From: DATLFI01 sp035524895 | Lineage (GTDB): Bacteria > Acidobacteriota > Thermoanaerobaculia > Multivoradales > Multivoraceae | DNA length: 8,907 nucleotides | Direction of reading: 5' to 3' | NCBI GenBank assembly: GCA_035524895.1 | Contig: DATLFI010000357.1 | Location: 1-8,907 of the forward strand | In this document: one piece after another, positions 1 through 6,550 of the stretch | Layout: every line of letters begins with the position of its first letter | Numbering within the stretch: position 1 is the first letter of the stretch | Translations under genes and position numbers: made by a program | Notes under the pieces: generated by a model | Database searches by the model: none | Seen by the model: the letters and a program-made list of their open reading frames with translations, nothing else | Told to the model about the DNA's origin: nothing

Positions 1-2
1 CA

Positions 3-983
3 CCCGTCCCCCACTTCGGCGTGCAGCTCCGGAGCGCCATCCGCCGGCGGCCCATCGACGCCGACCTCCTCCCGCACCTCGACGAGCTCGAGCGTCTGTG
101 CGACGACTACCTCCGCCTCGAGGAGCTGCGCTCTGCGCCGCAACGGCCACAACACCCTCCCGAGTACGACATCGCGAACCTCGATCCCGATCAGGCTGCC
201 GAGGACGTCGCCGAGTCCGAGCACAGGCGTCTCGGGCTGGGAGAGGGACCCCTGCCCGATCTGCGCGAGCTGCGCGAGCTGCGCGAGCTGCGCGAGCTGC
301 TCGAGACCCAAGTCGGCCTGCGAATCTTCCAGCTCGATCTCCCCTCGGAGGTGGCCGGGATGTTCGCTTTCACCGAGGAGCACGGCGGCTGCATCGCGGT
401 CAACCGCAAGCACCCGCCCGAGCGGCGCCGCCTGAGCCTCGGGCACGAGTACGGGCACTTCCTCACCAGCCGCCGGCGTCCGGAGGTCACCGTGCTCAGC
501 GCCTACGACCGGATGCCGCGAGCGGAGCGCTTCGCTGAGACCTTCGGGCGGGCTTTTCTCATACCGGGTGCCGGCCTACGGCATCGATATCTGGCCCTCG
601 AGCGAGAGCGCAAGGGCCATCCCACTCACGGCGACCTCTGCCGACTTGCGCATGCCTACGGCGTGTCGGTCGAGGGGATGACGCGGCGCCTGGAGGAGCT
701 CGGTCTGATTCGCGCCGGAACTTGTGATCGGCTGCAGCAGGAGGGCTTCACGCCGAGGGAAGCACAGCGGCTGCTCAATCTCCGTCCGTTCGCCACCGGC
801 GACGAAACTGTCCCGCCCCGCTTCGTGTTCCTGGCCCTGGAAGCCTGGGAGGACGGGCAGCTCAGCGAAGACCAACTGGCTCGCCTACTCAGGATCGACC
901 GCGTTGGAGTTCACCAGCTGGTACAGCGCTTCGCCGTCGCCGACGACAGCAGTTTCGCGCGGCCGCTGGTCGGCGTCCGCTAA
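3..983 (+). CDS. ImmA/IrrE-family metallopeptidase, 5' end cut by window edge
   Basis: A zinc-metallopeptidase domain of the ImmA/IrrE (COG2856) type. Numbering from the GTG at 21, the motif HEYGH is at residues 142-146 and a likely third ligand Glu169 lies in AERFAETFGRAFLIP, the usual E-x-x-A-x-x-F pattern followed by a hydrophobic stretch and Pro. Family members cleave repressors or act as regulators or antitoxins. The frame stays open to the window edge, the GTG has no ribosome binding site, and relatives usually carry an N-terminal XRE HTH, so I infer that the true start and HTH lie outside the window. The C-terminal ~60 residues look like a helical regulatory tail. Residues 81-95 are a tandem Leu-Arg-Glu stretch. 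No partner toxin follows on this strand; the next genes are convergent. Confident of the domain, not of its substrate. Confidence 0.85.
   Translation, partial: PVPHFGVQLRSAIRRRPIDADLLPHLDELERLCDDYLRLEELRSAPQRPQHPPEYDIANLDPDQAAEDVAESEHRRLGLGEGPLPDLRELRELRELRELLETQVGLRIFQLDLPSEVAGMFAFTEEHGGCIAVNRKHPPERRRLSLGHEYGHFLTSRRRPEVTVLSAYDRMPRAERFAETFGRAFLIPGAGLRHRYLALERERKGHPTHGDLCRLAHAYGVSVEGMTRRLEELGLIRAGTCDRLQQEGFTPREAQRLLNLRPFATGDETVPPRFVFLALEAWEDGQLSEDQLARLLRIDRVGVHQLVQRFAVADDSSFARPLVGVR
261..305 (+). repeat. Tandem 9-bp repeat (CTGCGCGAG), four copies plus one variant
   Basis: Units start at 261, 270, 279 and 288 and are identical; the fifth at 297 differs by one base (CTGCTCGAG). Each unit encodes Leu-Arg-Glu, inside the linker just before the peptidase domain of the ImmA/IrrE-like gene. 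Because the unit is 9 bp, copy-number change would lengthen or shorten a charged helix without breaking the frame. Confidence 0.95.
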
Positions 984-1001
984 CCGCCAGAACGTGGAAT
1001 C

Positions 1002-1023
1002 GCAGCGCTGCCTCGTTAGCAGC
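1002..1023. terminator. Possible weak hairpin between convergent genes
   Basis: The 76-bp gap between the convergent ImmA/IrrE-like and PIN genes contains GCTGC (1007-1011) and GCAGC (1019-1023) with a 7-nt loop, overlapping the palindrome GCAGCGCTGC (1002-1011). There is no T-run on either side, so it is not a canonical intrinsic terminator. It is the only structure I see in the gap. Confidence 0.2.
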
Positions 1024-1059
1024 CCGTGGTGAATCTCAGCGCGCCCGCAAGACAAGGTG

Positions 1060-1566
1060 TTAGCCCGCCGATTCCTGCCTGAGCAGCCGCTCGAAGCGCT
1101 CGAGGATGTCCCTTGTCAAGTGACCCGGGCTCCGTTCACGCATCGCCCGAGCCAGCTCGCGAGCGCGGCGTGGCGAGACCGCCCCTTTCGATACCAGGCC
1201 GAGCACGATCTCGAGCCCCCACCGAACCGAGACGCCCTGCCGCTCGCTGGCGCGGCGCAACGCCTGGTCGTTCGTGACCAAGATCCAGTCCTGGTCGAGC
1301 GCCAACAGCAGGCACAGCTGATCTCGCGACGACAGTCGCGCCGGCGGCGCTCTCGAGCGTGCGAGCTGCTCGAGAGTCGGCTCGAGCAGCGCGAATCCGG
1401 CGCGCGACAGGTCGCCGGGATCGATCGAGCTCACCTCGCCGGCCACGACATCCGCCACCGCGGCGCACTCGCCGAGGGCCCGGGCGCAGAGACCGAACAG
1501 GCGCCGATCCACCTCGGCGAAATCGATCAGCACGTTGGCGTCGAACAGGAATCGCTGCCCGCCCAC
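1060..1566 (-). CDS. PIN-domain protein, probable toxin nuclease
   Basis: A 168-residue protein with the PIN-fold pattern: Asp9 in FLFDANVLIDF, Glu44 in VVAGEV, Asp82 in SSRDQLCLLLA and Asp100 in LVTNDQAL. These four acidic residues are spaced as expected for a metal-dependent RNase. Family toxins cut RNA, but the substrate here cannot be read from sequence. The C-terminal ~45 residues, basic and helical, resemble the tail seen in PIN proteins paired with Xre-ImmA genes. The start is GTG at 1566, supported by GAGGG at 1577-1573, which overlaps the stop codon of the upstream gene and sits 6 nt from the GTG. The 9-nt gap to that gene implies translation from one mRNA and probably coupling. All active-site residues are present, so I see no sign that it is inactive. 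Confidence 0.88.
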   Translation of the reverse strand: MGGQRFLFDANVLIDFAEVDRRLFGLCARALGECAAVADVVAGEVSSIDPGDLSRAGFALLEPTLEQLARSRAPPARLSSRDQLCLLLALDQDWILVTNDQALRRASERQGVSVRWGLEIVLGLVSKGAVSPRRARELARAMRERSPGHLTRDILERFERLLRQESAG

Positions 1567-1575
1567 CCGTGTCCC

Positions 1576-2727
1576 TCACTGATGCCAGGAGCGGGCGAGA
1601 TTCCGCATCGCCATCAGATCCAGCCCCAGGATCTCGGCGCCACGATCGAGAGAGATCGCGGCGTTCTCGATTCCCTTGCGCACGAGGTAGTGAAGACGAT
1701 CGGGCAGGAAGTCGGAAGGGAGGAGGTTCTCCGGCTCCTCGGATCGGAACGCGACCGGAAACCCCTGCGTGAACTCACCGCCTCGAAGGCCCGCAGGCTC
1801 GTCGGTCTTCTTGAGCGTGGTCCCTCTCAGTCGCTGGTGCTCCATCTGGAACTCGACCCAGACGGAGTCGGTCACCCGGTCCATCTCACGCAGCCGATAG
1901 AGCACGGTGCGGTAGCTCACCCGGAAGATCCGCTTCACCTTGAGCACGCGGTGCAGGAAGGGCATGCCGCGCGCTTCGTCCCACTCCCTCGTGAAGAGCG
2001 CAGCGGGCATCAGGAAGTGGCTCGCGAACTCGTTGGCCTCCCGCTCGTGGTCGGCGCGCTCCTCGGCTTGCTCGCGCTCGTAGTCGCCCAGGTGCAAGAG
2101 CAGGTGACCGAGCTCGTGCGCCGCAGTGAAGATCCATCGCTCGACCGCGATGCGGTCCCAGGTGTTGACCACGATGGCAGGTCCGAGCTCGGCGGCGGCC
2201 ACGGAGAGGCCGAAGAAGTCGTCGGATGCAACGTCGGCGCGCAGCACCTTGACGCCGCGCTGTTCGAGCAGGCCCGGAAGGTCACGAACGACTTCGTCGG
2301 CCTCCAGGCCGAACTGCTCACGGGCCGCCTCCGCGATGCTTCGCGGCGTGTGCTCGCCCCTGCGGTATGGCCCCAAGTCGGACGGAGCCGTGAACGGGAG
2401 GCGCTCCCCCACGAGCTCTTCGAGCTGCGCATAGTCGGCCAGCCGGCGTGCGACGTCGGCGAGGATGTGCTCTCGCAACCGCAGCTTCTTGTTGGAGCGA
2501 AATCGAACGCGCTCCAGCCGCGGAGCCTCTACGAACAGCTCGCCGAGCCGGACGTCGAGCGCACTCGCGATCGCCTGGAGGGTGCCTACACGGGGCTGCG
2601 ACCGCCCGAGCTCGATGTTGCGGTAGGACGCCCGGGAGACCCCCGCCTCCTCGGCAAGACGGACCTGTGTCAGGCCCCGAAGCTCACGCAACCTCCGCAG
2701 GTTCGCGCCTAGGGTCTCGAGTTTCAC
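1576..2727 (-). CDS. XRE-HTH / ImmA-IrrE metallopeptidase fusion, probable antitoxin and autoregulator
   Basis: A 383-residue protein with an XRE helix-turn-helix at about residues 5-62 (LRRLRELRGLTQ, then SRASYRNIELGRSQP), a linker, and an ImmA/IrrE peptidase domain with HELGH at 204-208 and Glu228 in EREANEFASHFLMP as third zinc ligand. I chose the GTG at 2727 because GGAGGT (2739-2734) sits 6 nt upstream and the predicted transcript begins near 2741. The in-frame ATG at 2742 would be almost leaderless and adds only five residues. The gene lies directly upstream of the PIN gene in one operon. Comparative-genomic work on type II toxin-antitoxin systems proposed Xre-COG2856 proteins as antitoxins for PIN toxins, and this layout fits. 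The HTH probably represses its own promoter. It could instead be a repressor-cleaving protease; the zinc site looks intact. Confidence 0.88.
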   Translation of the reverse strand: MKLETLGANLRRLRELRGLTQVRLAEEAGVSRASYRNIELGRSQPRVGTLQAIASALDVRLGELFVEAPRLERVRFRSNKKLRLREHILADVARRLADYAQLEELVGERLPFTAPSDLGPYRRGEHTPRSIAEAAREQFGLEADEVVRDLPGLLEQRGVKVLRADVASDDFFGLSVAAAELGPAIVVNTWDRIAVERWIFTAAHELGHLLLHLGDYEREQAEERADHEREANEFASHFLMPAALFTREWDEARGMPFLHRVLKVKRIFRVSYRTVLYRLREMDRVTDSVWVEFQMEHQRLRGTTLKKTDEPAGLRGGEFTQGFPVAFRSEEPENLLPSDFLPDRLHYLVRKGIENAAISLDRGAEILGLDLMAMRNLARSWHQ

Positions 2728-2733
2728 TGGCTT

Positions 2734-2739
2734 ACCTCC
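2734..2739 (-). promoter_or_regulatory. Ribosome binding site that fixes the GTG start at 2727
   Basis: GGAGGT on the minus strand lies 6 nt upstream of GTG 2727. It falls inside the first codons if the ATG at 2742 is taken as the start, so it argues for the shorter protein. Confidence 0.7.
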
Positions 2740-2747
2740 CATCCTGT

Positions 2748-2776
2748 AATATACCGCTAGTTGGGATGGTTTTCAA
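2748..2776 (-). promoter_or_regulatory. Sigma-70-like promoter for the XRE-ImmA/PIN operon
   Basis: On the minus strand, TTGAAA (2776-2771) is followed after exactly 17 bp by TATATT (2753-2748). The expected transcription start is near 2741, about 14 nt before the GTG at 2727. CCATCC (2769-2764) and GGATGG (2744-2739) form an inverted repeat around the -10 element. This could be an operator for the XRE protein, but six-base arms are weak evidence. Confidence 0.7.
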
Positions 2777-2853
2777 GTCCAACTCACGGCATCTGATGGT
2801 CCGCTAAGACCTGATGACCGCTGAGACTCTCCAACGGAAGGAGGTGAAAACCC

Positions 2854-3027
2854 GTGGCGAAAAACCCCCCGGTCGGCGACGGCCATCGGAAGGGCGCCGT
2901 CCGCGGCCGGTCTCAGACCTTCAATCCGAAGACCGGTCACTGGACCAAGCGCGACACGGATACGGGGCGCTTCATCGACCAGAAGGCCGATGACCGACCC
3001 TACAAAGGCGTGCGGAAGGAGAAGTAG
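2854..3027 (+). CDS. 57-residue basic conserved-looking small protein
   Basis: A short gene starting at GTG with a near-perfect ribosome binding site, GGAGGT at 2840-2845, 8 nt upstream. The product begins MAKNPPVGDGHRKGAVRGRS, continues with an NPKTGHWTKRDT segment, has GRFIDQK near residue 40 and ends KGVRKEK. It is strongly hydrophilic and Lys/Arg/Gly-rich, with no signal peptide, membrane segment or cysteine. From memory it resembles a family of roughly 60-residue conserved hypothetical proteins found across several phyla; I cannot search to confirm this and know of no assigned function. The composition would suit a nucleic-acid-associated or intrinsically disordered protein, but that is inference. 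It is divergent from the XRE-ImmA/PIN operon and shares its upstream region; I see no clear promoter for it. Confidence 0.75.
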   Translation: MAKNPPVGDGHRKGAVRGRSQTFNPKTGHWTKRDTDTGRFIDQKADDRPYKGVRKEK

Positions 3028-3122
3028 GAGCCGCTGAAGCGCGGGCAACTCTCCTGCGAACGACCTGGATCTAGCGGACGAGCCTCCGGGAATCACCGGC
3101 GGGGAACCTCGTCCTGCCAGGT

Positions 3123-3151
3123 GGGGCCGGCGTCCGGCGGGCGCCGGCTCC
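3123..3151. terminator. Strong GC-rich hairpin between two convergent genes
   Basis: GGGGCCGGCG (3123-3132) pairs with CGCCGGCTCC (3142-3151), 10 bp including one G-T pair, around a 9-nt loop. It lies about 95 nt past the small-protein stop and on the far side of the convergent protease gene, so it could end transcripts from either direction. There is no T-run, so termination is only inferred. Confidence 0.35.
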
Positions 3152-3230
3152 ACTTGCCTCTTCGCAGGACGGAGGCCTTGTCGAGCTTCTCTTGGGTTCG
3201 CTCGAGCCAGCCCGAGGCTTCGCCACCGGT

Positions 3231-3286
3231 GGCGGCAGCTCCTTGCCCCGTCAGCGAGCCAGCGAATCCTGGTGGTTCCGCTCGAG
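3231..3286. repeat. Direct repeat copy A (partner at 8663-8718)
   Basis: An ungapped by-eye alignment gives 49 of 56 identical bases to 8663-8718, in the same orientation. The copy covers the last codons of a HigA-like reading frame on the minus strand, its TGA stop, and about 20 bp beyond. Weaker similarity with small gaps continues on both sides. The two copies are about 5.4 kb apart. Confidence 0.85.
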
Positions 3287-3300
3287 CATTGCTTCCAGAG
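3251..3300 (-). pseudogene. 3' remnant of a HigA-like XRE antitoxin gene
   Basis: Read on the minus strand, this stretch ends LERN-H-Q-D-SLAR and then a TGA at 3253-3251, matching the LERN-Y-R-H-SLAR end of the HigA-like gene at the right edge of the window. Just upstream the match to the FWCN segment survives at DNA level (TCTGG, GCAA, CTCGAG) but only if small insertions are allowed, so the frame is broken. Nothing of the HTH itself remains: the neighbouring protease gene ends at 3307. I read it as a decayed gene end; it could also be part of a wider repeat family. Confidence 0.55.
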
Positions 3301-3306
3301 AAAACC

Positions 3307-4209
3307 CTACCCGGTGTTCGCGTCGATCCAGTCGAGGTAGCGGTCGACTCGTGTGTAGACCCCCGGGAACGAACGCTCTCCACAGCCGTAGCCGATGCTC
3401 ACGATGCCCACCTGTCCGTTGCCGGAGACTCCCTGGAGAAGCGGCCCTCCGCTATCTCCCTGGCAACTGTCTTGATCCTCCTCTCCGGCGCACACCATGC
3501 GGCCCGTGATCACCCGACCGAGCTGTCGGTAGTTGGCCGCGCAGTCCGTGTGGTTCCAGACCGGAACGGTCACTTCTTGCAGCACCGGCGAGCTGTCGCC
3601 CCCCTGCCACAGCCTTCCCCACCCGACGGCTGTGACGTCGCCACCAGGCCCGGGTGGCGCCATCGTCACGGCCTTGGGGAGTCTGCTGGTGTCGCCGCTC
3701 TCGATCTCGAGCAGGGCGATGTCGTTGTCGTAGCTCGCGGGGTCGAAGCCCTCGTGGGGAACCGCACGGGCGATCCTCGAGACGAAGCCGCCACTCGCGC
3801 GGAGGTCCCTGCGGCCGATCACGACGTAGTCCCCGCTCGCAGCTCTGCAATGGGCCGCGGTCAACACCCAGCGATCGCGGATCAAGCTCCCACCGCAGAA
3901 GTGCACGAACTTTCCCGCCCTCTCGCGCAGGAGCGCCGCCGTGAAGCGCCAGGAACCCGCACTGGCATCGTGACCGCCCACGATGAAGACCCTGGACTCC
4001 GCCTCCCAATCGCGCTTGCGGTCCCCTCTCGACATGGGGCCGAACCTCGGTGGAGCGCTTTCCGGCACCGGCACGATGGCTTCTCCCGAGACTCGAACCG
4101 AGAGCTCCGTCTCCGACTCCTCTTGCGCTCTCAAGCCGCACGCGACCACCAAGCTGACGAGAAGCGCGAGACCTCCTGCTCTGCCCGCGACCCGGACTCC
4201 CGTCTTCAT
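3307..4209 (-). CDS. S1-family trypsin-like serine protease, predicted lipoprotein
   Basis: A 300-residue protease of the chymotrypsin fold (family S1). The catalytic triad is complete: His120 in LTAAHC, Asp163 in DNDIALL, Ser253 in GDSGGP. Asp247, six residues before the serine, corresponds to trypsin Asp189, and the pocket glycines are kept (SIGYG and PGVY), so cleavage after Arg/Lys is expected. Cysteines fit the 42-58, 168-182 and 191-220 disulfides. The N-terminus has Lys/Arg, a hydrophobic stretch and a lipobox VVAC (Cys24), so the protein is probably lipidated and anchored outside the cytoplasm. Residues 25-73 form a propeptide. Oddly, the Arg73 expected just before the IVGG terminus is separated from it by Val-Phe. 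ATG 4209 has GGGAGG a few bases upstream; longer starts lack this. It lies 76 bp after the DUF4831-like gene, probably in one transcript. Confidence 0.93.
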   Translation of the reverse strand: MKTGVRVAGRAGGLALLVSLVVACGLRAQEESETELSVRVSGEAIVPVPESAPPRFGPMSRGDRKRDWEAESRVFIVGGHDASAGSWRFTAALLRERAGKFVHFCGGSLIRDRWVLTAAHCRAASGDYVVIGRRDLRASGGFVSRIARAVPHEGFDPASYDNDIALLEIESGDTSRLPKAVTMAPPGPGGDVTAVGWGRLWQGGDSSPVLQEVTVPVWNHTDCAANYRQLGRVITGRMVCAGEEDQDSCQGDSGGPLLQGVSGNGQVGIVSIGYGCGERSFPGVYTRVDRYLDWIDANTG

Positions 4210-4260
4210 GTGAACCTCCCTCGAGCTTCTGCACGTTCGATTCGCCCTCGACCGCGCGCG

Positions 4261-4277
4261 CCGAACGAGACGTTCGG
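4261..4277 (-). other. Perfect intercistronic hairpin
   Basis: CCGAACG (4261-4267) and CGTTCGG (4271-4277) form a perfect 7-bp stem with a 3-nt loop, in the 76-bp gap between the DUF4831-like gene and the protease gene. No T-run follows on the minus strand, so it may slow or partly stop transcription or protect a processed mRNA end, setting the ratio of the two products. The structure is clear; the role is inferred. Confidence 0.55.
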
Positions 4278-4285
4278 TGGCCTCC

Positions 4286-6550
4286 CTACCGGCCTCCGTC
4301 GACCTCGACACCCGCGTCGGGCACTGGGTTCTCGAGCTCCTCGATCGCCTTCCGGAGCTCGAGCAGCTCCTTCTCGCGTTTCAACCTGTTCAGCTCGTCC
4401 GCCTCCTCGGCCGCCGCTTCGAGACGCGCGATCTCCTTCTCCCGGTCGGCAATGCGCGCATCCTGGATGGTGGTCACCGCGCCAGCCAATGCGGAGACCG
4501 GGGCGGCCGTGTGCGCCGCGCTCCCCACTCCCACCGACTTGATGCCCCCCGAGAACGGGTGCAGCTCCAGCTGATAGCTCGCCCCTTTGGACCAGCCTGC
4601 CTTCCGAGGAAGAAACGTGGTGACACCCAGCTGGGGGACCTCCACCTCGGCCATCTCCAGAGAGCTAGCTCGGCCGGAGTCAAGTTGGTAGCCGCTCTGG
4701 CTCTTGCTCGTCGACGAAACCTCGACCAGGGCCTGCCCCGGGATGCGGTAAAAGAAGCCGGTCTTCCGATCGTCCTCTTCTGGCAGGTTCCCGCCGCTGA
4801 CCCGCCCGGCCAGCGAGTCGTCGAGCGTCACGACCTCGACGGTCACGAGCTTCGCACCTGAGCTCTCGGAGATGGAATCGACCACGAACCCCACCGGGAT
4901 GCCGTTGGCCGGGGAACTCAGCTCAAAGTCGTTCGGACAGAAGTCTGCGCTCCCGAGCCTGACGCCTTCCTTCGCCGAGAACTCGAACAGACAGTAGCGT
5001 CGCGTCCCGCCACCCGGATCCCCGCGCTTCGGCGTCCATCGGAAGCGCGCCTTCCACTCCGCCTTCAACGGCTTCCCGGTGAAGGACTGCATCAACGCTT
5101 CTTCTTCCCTATTGATCTCGGCAAGCAGCAGCTTGAAGGCATCTGGAGCGAGCTGGCTCCGGTTGGGGTCGGCGCTGAGAAGCGCCGTGCGCTTGGAGCG
5201 GAGGGTGCGGATCCGTTCCACGAGGTAGCTCGCGACCACGCGCTCCAATCGCTCGAACACCTTCTTCGTGGTCGCGGAGTCGACGACCCGCACTCCGTTG
5301 ACACCATCCGCTTCACTCGACGATGGGCACGGCTCCGGAGCGCATTGCGACCCGACGCACTTCTCGAGGCGACATCTCGTGTACGTCTTCGCCTTGTCGA
5401 CCTCCTTGACCAGATCGATCGCGGCCTGCATGCCGAGAGCGACGACCAGGGCGGCTGATGGGCAGCGACTATTGATGCATGCTTCGCCGAGCTCCGCGGC
5501 GATCAGCAGTGGCTCGACTTCCTTGAAGAGGAGGATGATCGAAGCCGGGTCGAAGCTCTTGTTGGCTTCGGCGCGCAGGCGTTTCGCTTCGGCTTCGCCT
5601 TCGAGCAGCCCGATCAGTGTGTGCACCTTCCGGAGGTCGGCTGCCAAGACCAACCAGCGATCCGTGGCCTCACCCGAATCGGCGATCGGCGACTTTCTCA
5701 GCGACTGCCTCACGTCCTTCACTTCGTCGGGCCCCAGCTTGTCGGTCAGAGCGTCGAGGATCGCGTCGAGGTCGCGCTTCGAGCCCGCGATTCGCCGCAT
5801 AGCGTCCAGAGCGATGAGGAGGGAGCTCGAGGCCGTGTCGGGTCGCTCCGCCTGCCGCAAGATCGCTCCGAGCCAGAGCTCCCGCCGCGTAGAGTCCGCA
5901 GGCTTCGTCTCTTTGTCGATCCCGGCCAGTTCCGCCAGATCGTTGAGCTTCTGTGCGGGCGTCCCCGTCAGCGACTCCAGCTCCTCACCGCCGCCGAAGC
6001 GGGGGAAGATCGGGTCGCCGGTCGCATTCCTCGGAACCACGAGGCTGTCCAGAGCAATCGACTTCGCCGCCACGCCCGCAAGTGAGGACACCGTCGACAC
6101 GGCGAAGTCGATCGTCTTGTTCTCGGAGGTCGAGTTGCCCTTCGTGAAGATCCCGAGCTCGGAGAGCTCCATGGCGAGCTGGCGACTCTCGAACGGGTTC
6201 CGCCCCTTCAGAGCCACCAGGAACACCTGGTCCGGATCAGCCTCCACGAAGGGTGCGATCGTCGGCTTTCCCAGTTGAAAGCTGCTCTCCTTGGACGTCG
6301 GCGCCTTCACCCCCAGTAGCTCAGGGGCAAGCCGCGCAAACCGGCCAGGAATCGTGATCGCCCGCGCCACGGGCACTTCCACCTCGACAATCACCCGCGG
6401 CAGCGAGTACACGATGCCGGGAGGAACCTCGTCGTGGTCGTTCCCGCGAATCCTCTCGACACGGTGGCTGCTTGCACATGCCAACGTCAAACTACTCAGG
6501 GCAAGAATCCCCCATCGCAACGAGCGCCACCTGCACTGCACGGTCCGCAT
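4286..6550 (-). CDS. DUF4831-like envelope protein with large central insertion, probable lipoprotein
   Basis: A 754-residue protein starting at ATG 6550 with GGGAGG 6 nt upstream. Residues 1-25 look like a signal peptide ending at Cys25 (LTLAC), a relaxed lipobox. Residues 45-150 carry features I associate with the start of DUF4831 proteins (GIVYSLPRVIVEVEV, then PGRFARLAPELLGV and PDQVFLV). Residues 470-660 match the later part (FTGKPL, FEFSAKEGV, GFFYRIPGQALVEV, VPQLGVTTFLPRK). Between them are about 320 residues, mostly helical by eye, with six cysteines at 358, 363, 393, 398, 403 and 408, suggesting disulfides in an exported domain. Residues 695-742 form a charged coiled coil, followed by a short Pro/Gly/acidic tail. 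DUF4831 has no established function and is known mainly from Bacteroidota. The neighbour is an exported protease. The family call is from memory of motifs, hence moderate. Confidence 0.72.
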   Translation of the reverse strand: MRTVQCRWRSLRWGILALSSLTLACASSHRVERIRGNDHDEVPPGIVYSLPRVIVEVEVPVARAITIPGRFARLAPELLGVKAPTSKESSFQLGKPTIAPFVEADPDQVFLVALKGRNPFESRQLAMELSELGIFTKGNSTSENKTIDFAVSTVSSLAGVAAKSIALDSLVVPRNATGDPIFPRFGGGEELESLTGTPAQKLNDLAELAGIDKETKPADSTRRELWLGAILRQAERPDTASSSLLIALDAMRRIAGSKRDLDAILDALTDKLGPDEVKDVRQSLRKSPIADSGEATDRWLVLAADLRKVHTLIGLLEGEAEAKRLRAEANKSFDPASIILLFKEVEPLLIAAELGEACINSRCPSAALVVALGMQAAIDLVKEVDKAKTYTRCRLEKCVGSQCAPEPCPSSSEADGVNGVRVVDSATTKKVFERLERVVASYLVERIRTLRSKRTALLSADPNRSQLAPDAFKLLLAEINREEEALMQSFTGKPLKAEWKARFRWTPKRGDPGGGTRRYCLFEFSAKEGVRLGSADFCPNDFELSSPANGIPVGFVVDSISESSGAKLVTVEVVTLDDSLAGRVSGGNLPEEDDRKTGFFYRIPGQALVEVSSTSKSQSGYQLDSGRASSLEMAEVEVPQLGVTTFLPRKAGWSKGASYQLELHPFSGGIKSVGVGSAAHTAAPVSALAGAVTTIQDARIADREKEIARLEAAAEEADELNRLKREKELLELRKAIEELENPVPDAGVEVDGGR

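Noticed and set aside
1057..2712. A 551-codon plus-strand open frame
   Set aside because: It runs exactly antisense to the PIN and XRE-ImmA genes, which have clear domains and ribosome binding sites. The frame is open because GC-rich codon bias removes stops on the opposite strand.
3121..4542. A 473-codon plus-strand open frame
   Set aside because: It is antisense to the trypsin gene and has low-complexity Pro/Arg/Ser composition with no domain or ribosome binding site.
5268..6278. A 336-codon plus-strand open frame opposite the DUF4831-like gene
   Set aside because: Ser/Arg-rich composition without protein-like pattern; the minus-strand gene has a signal peptide, motifs and a start site.
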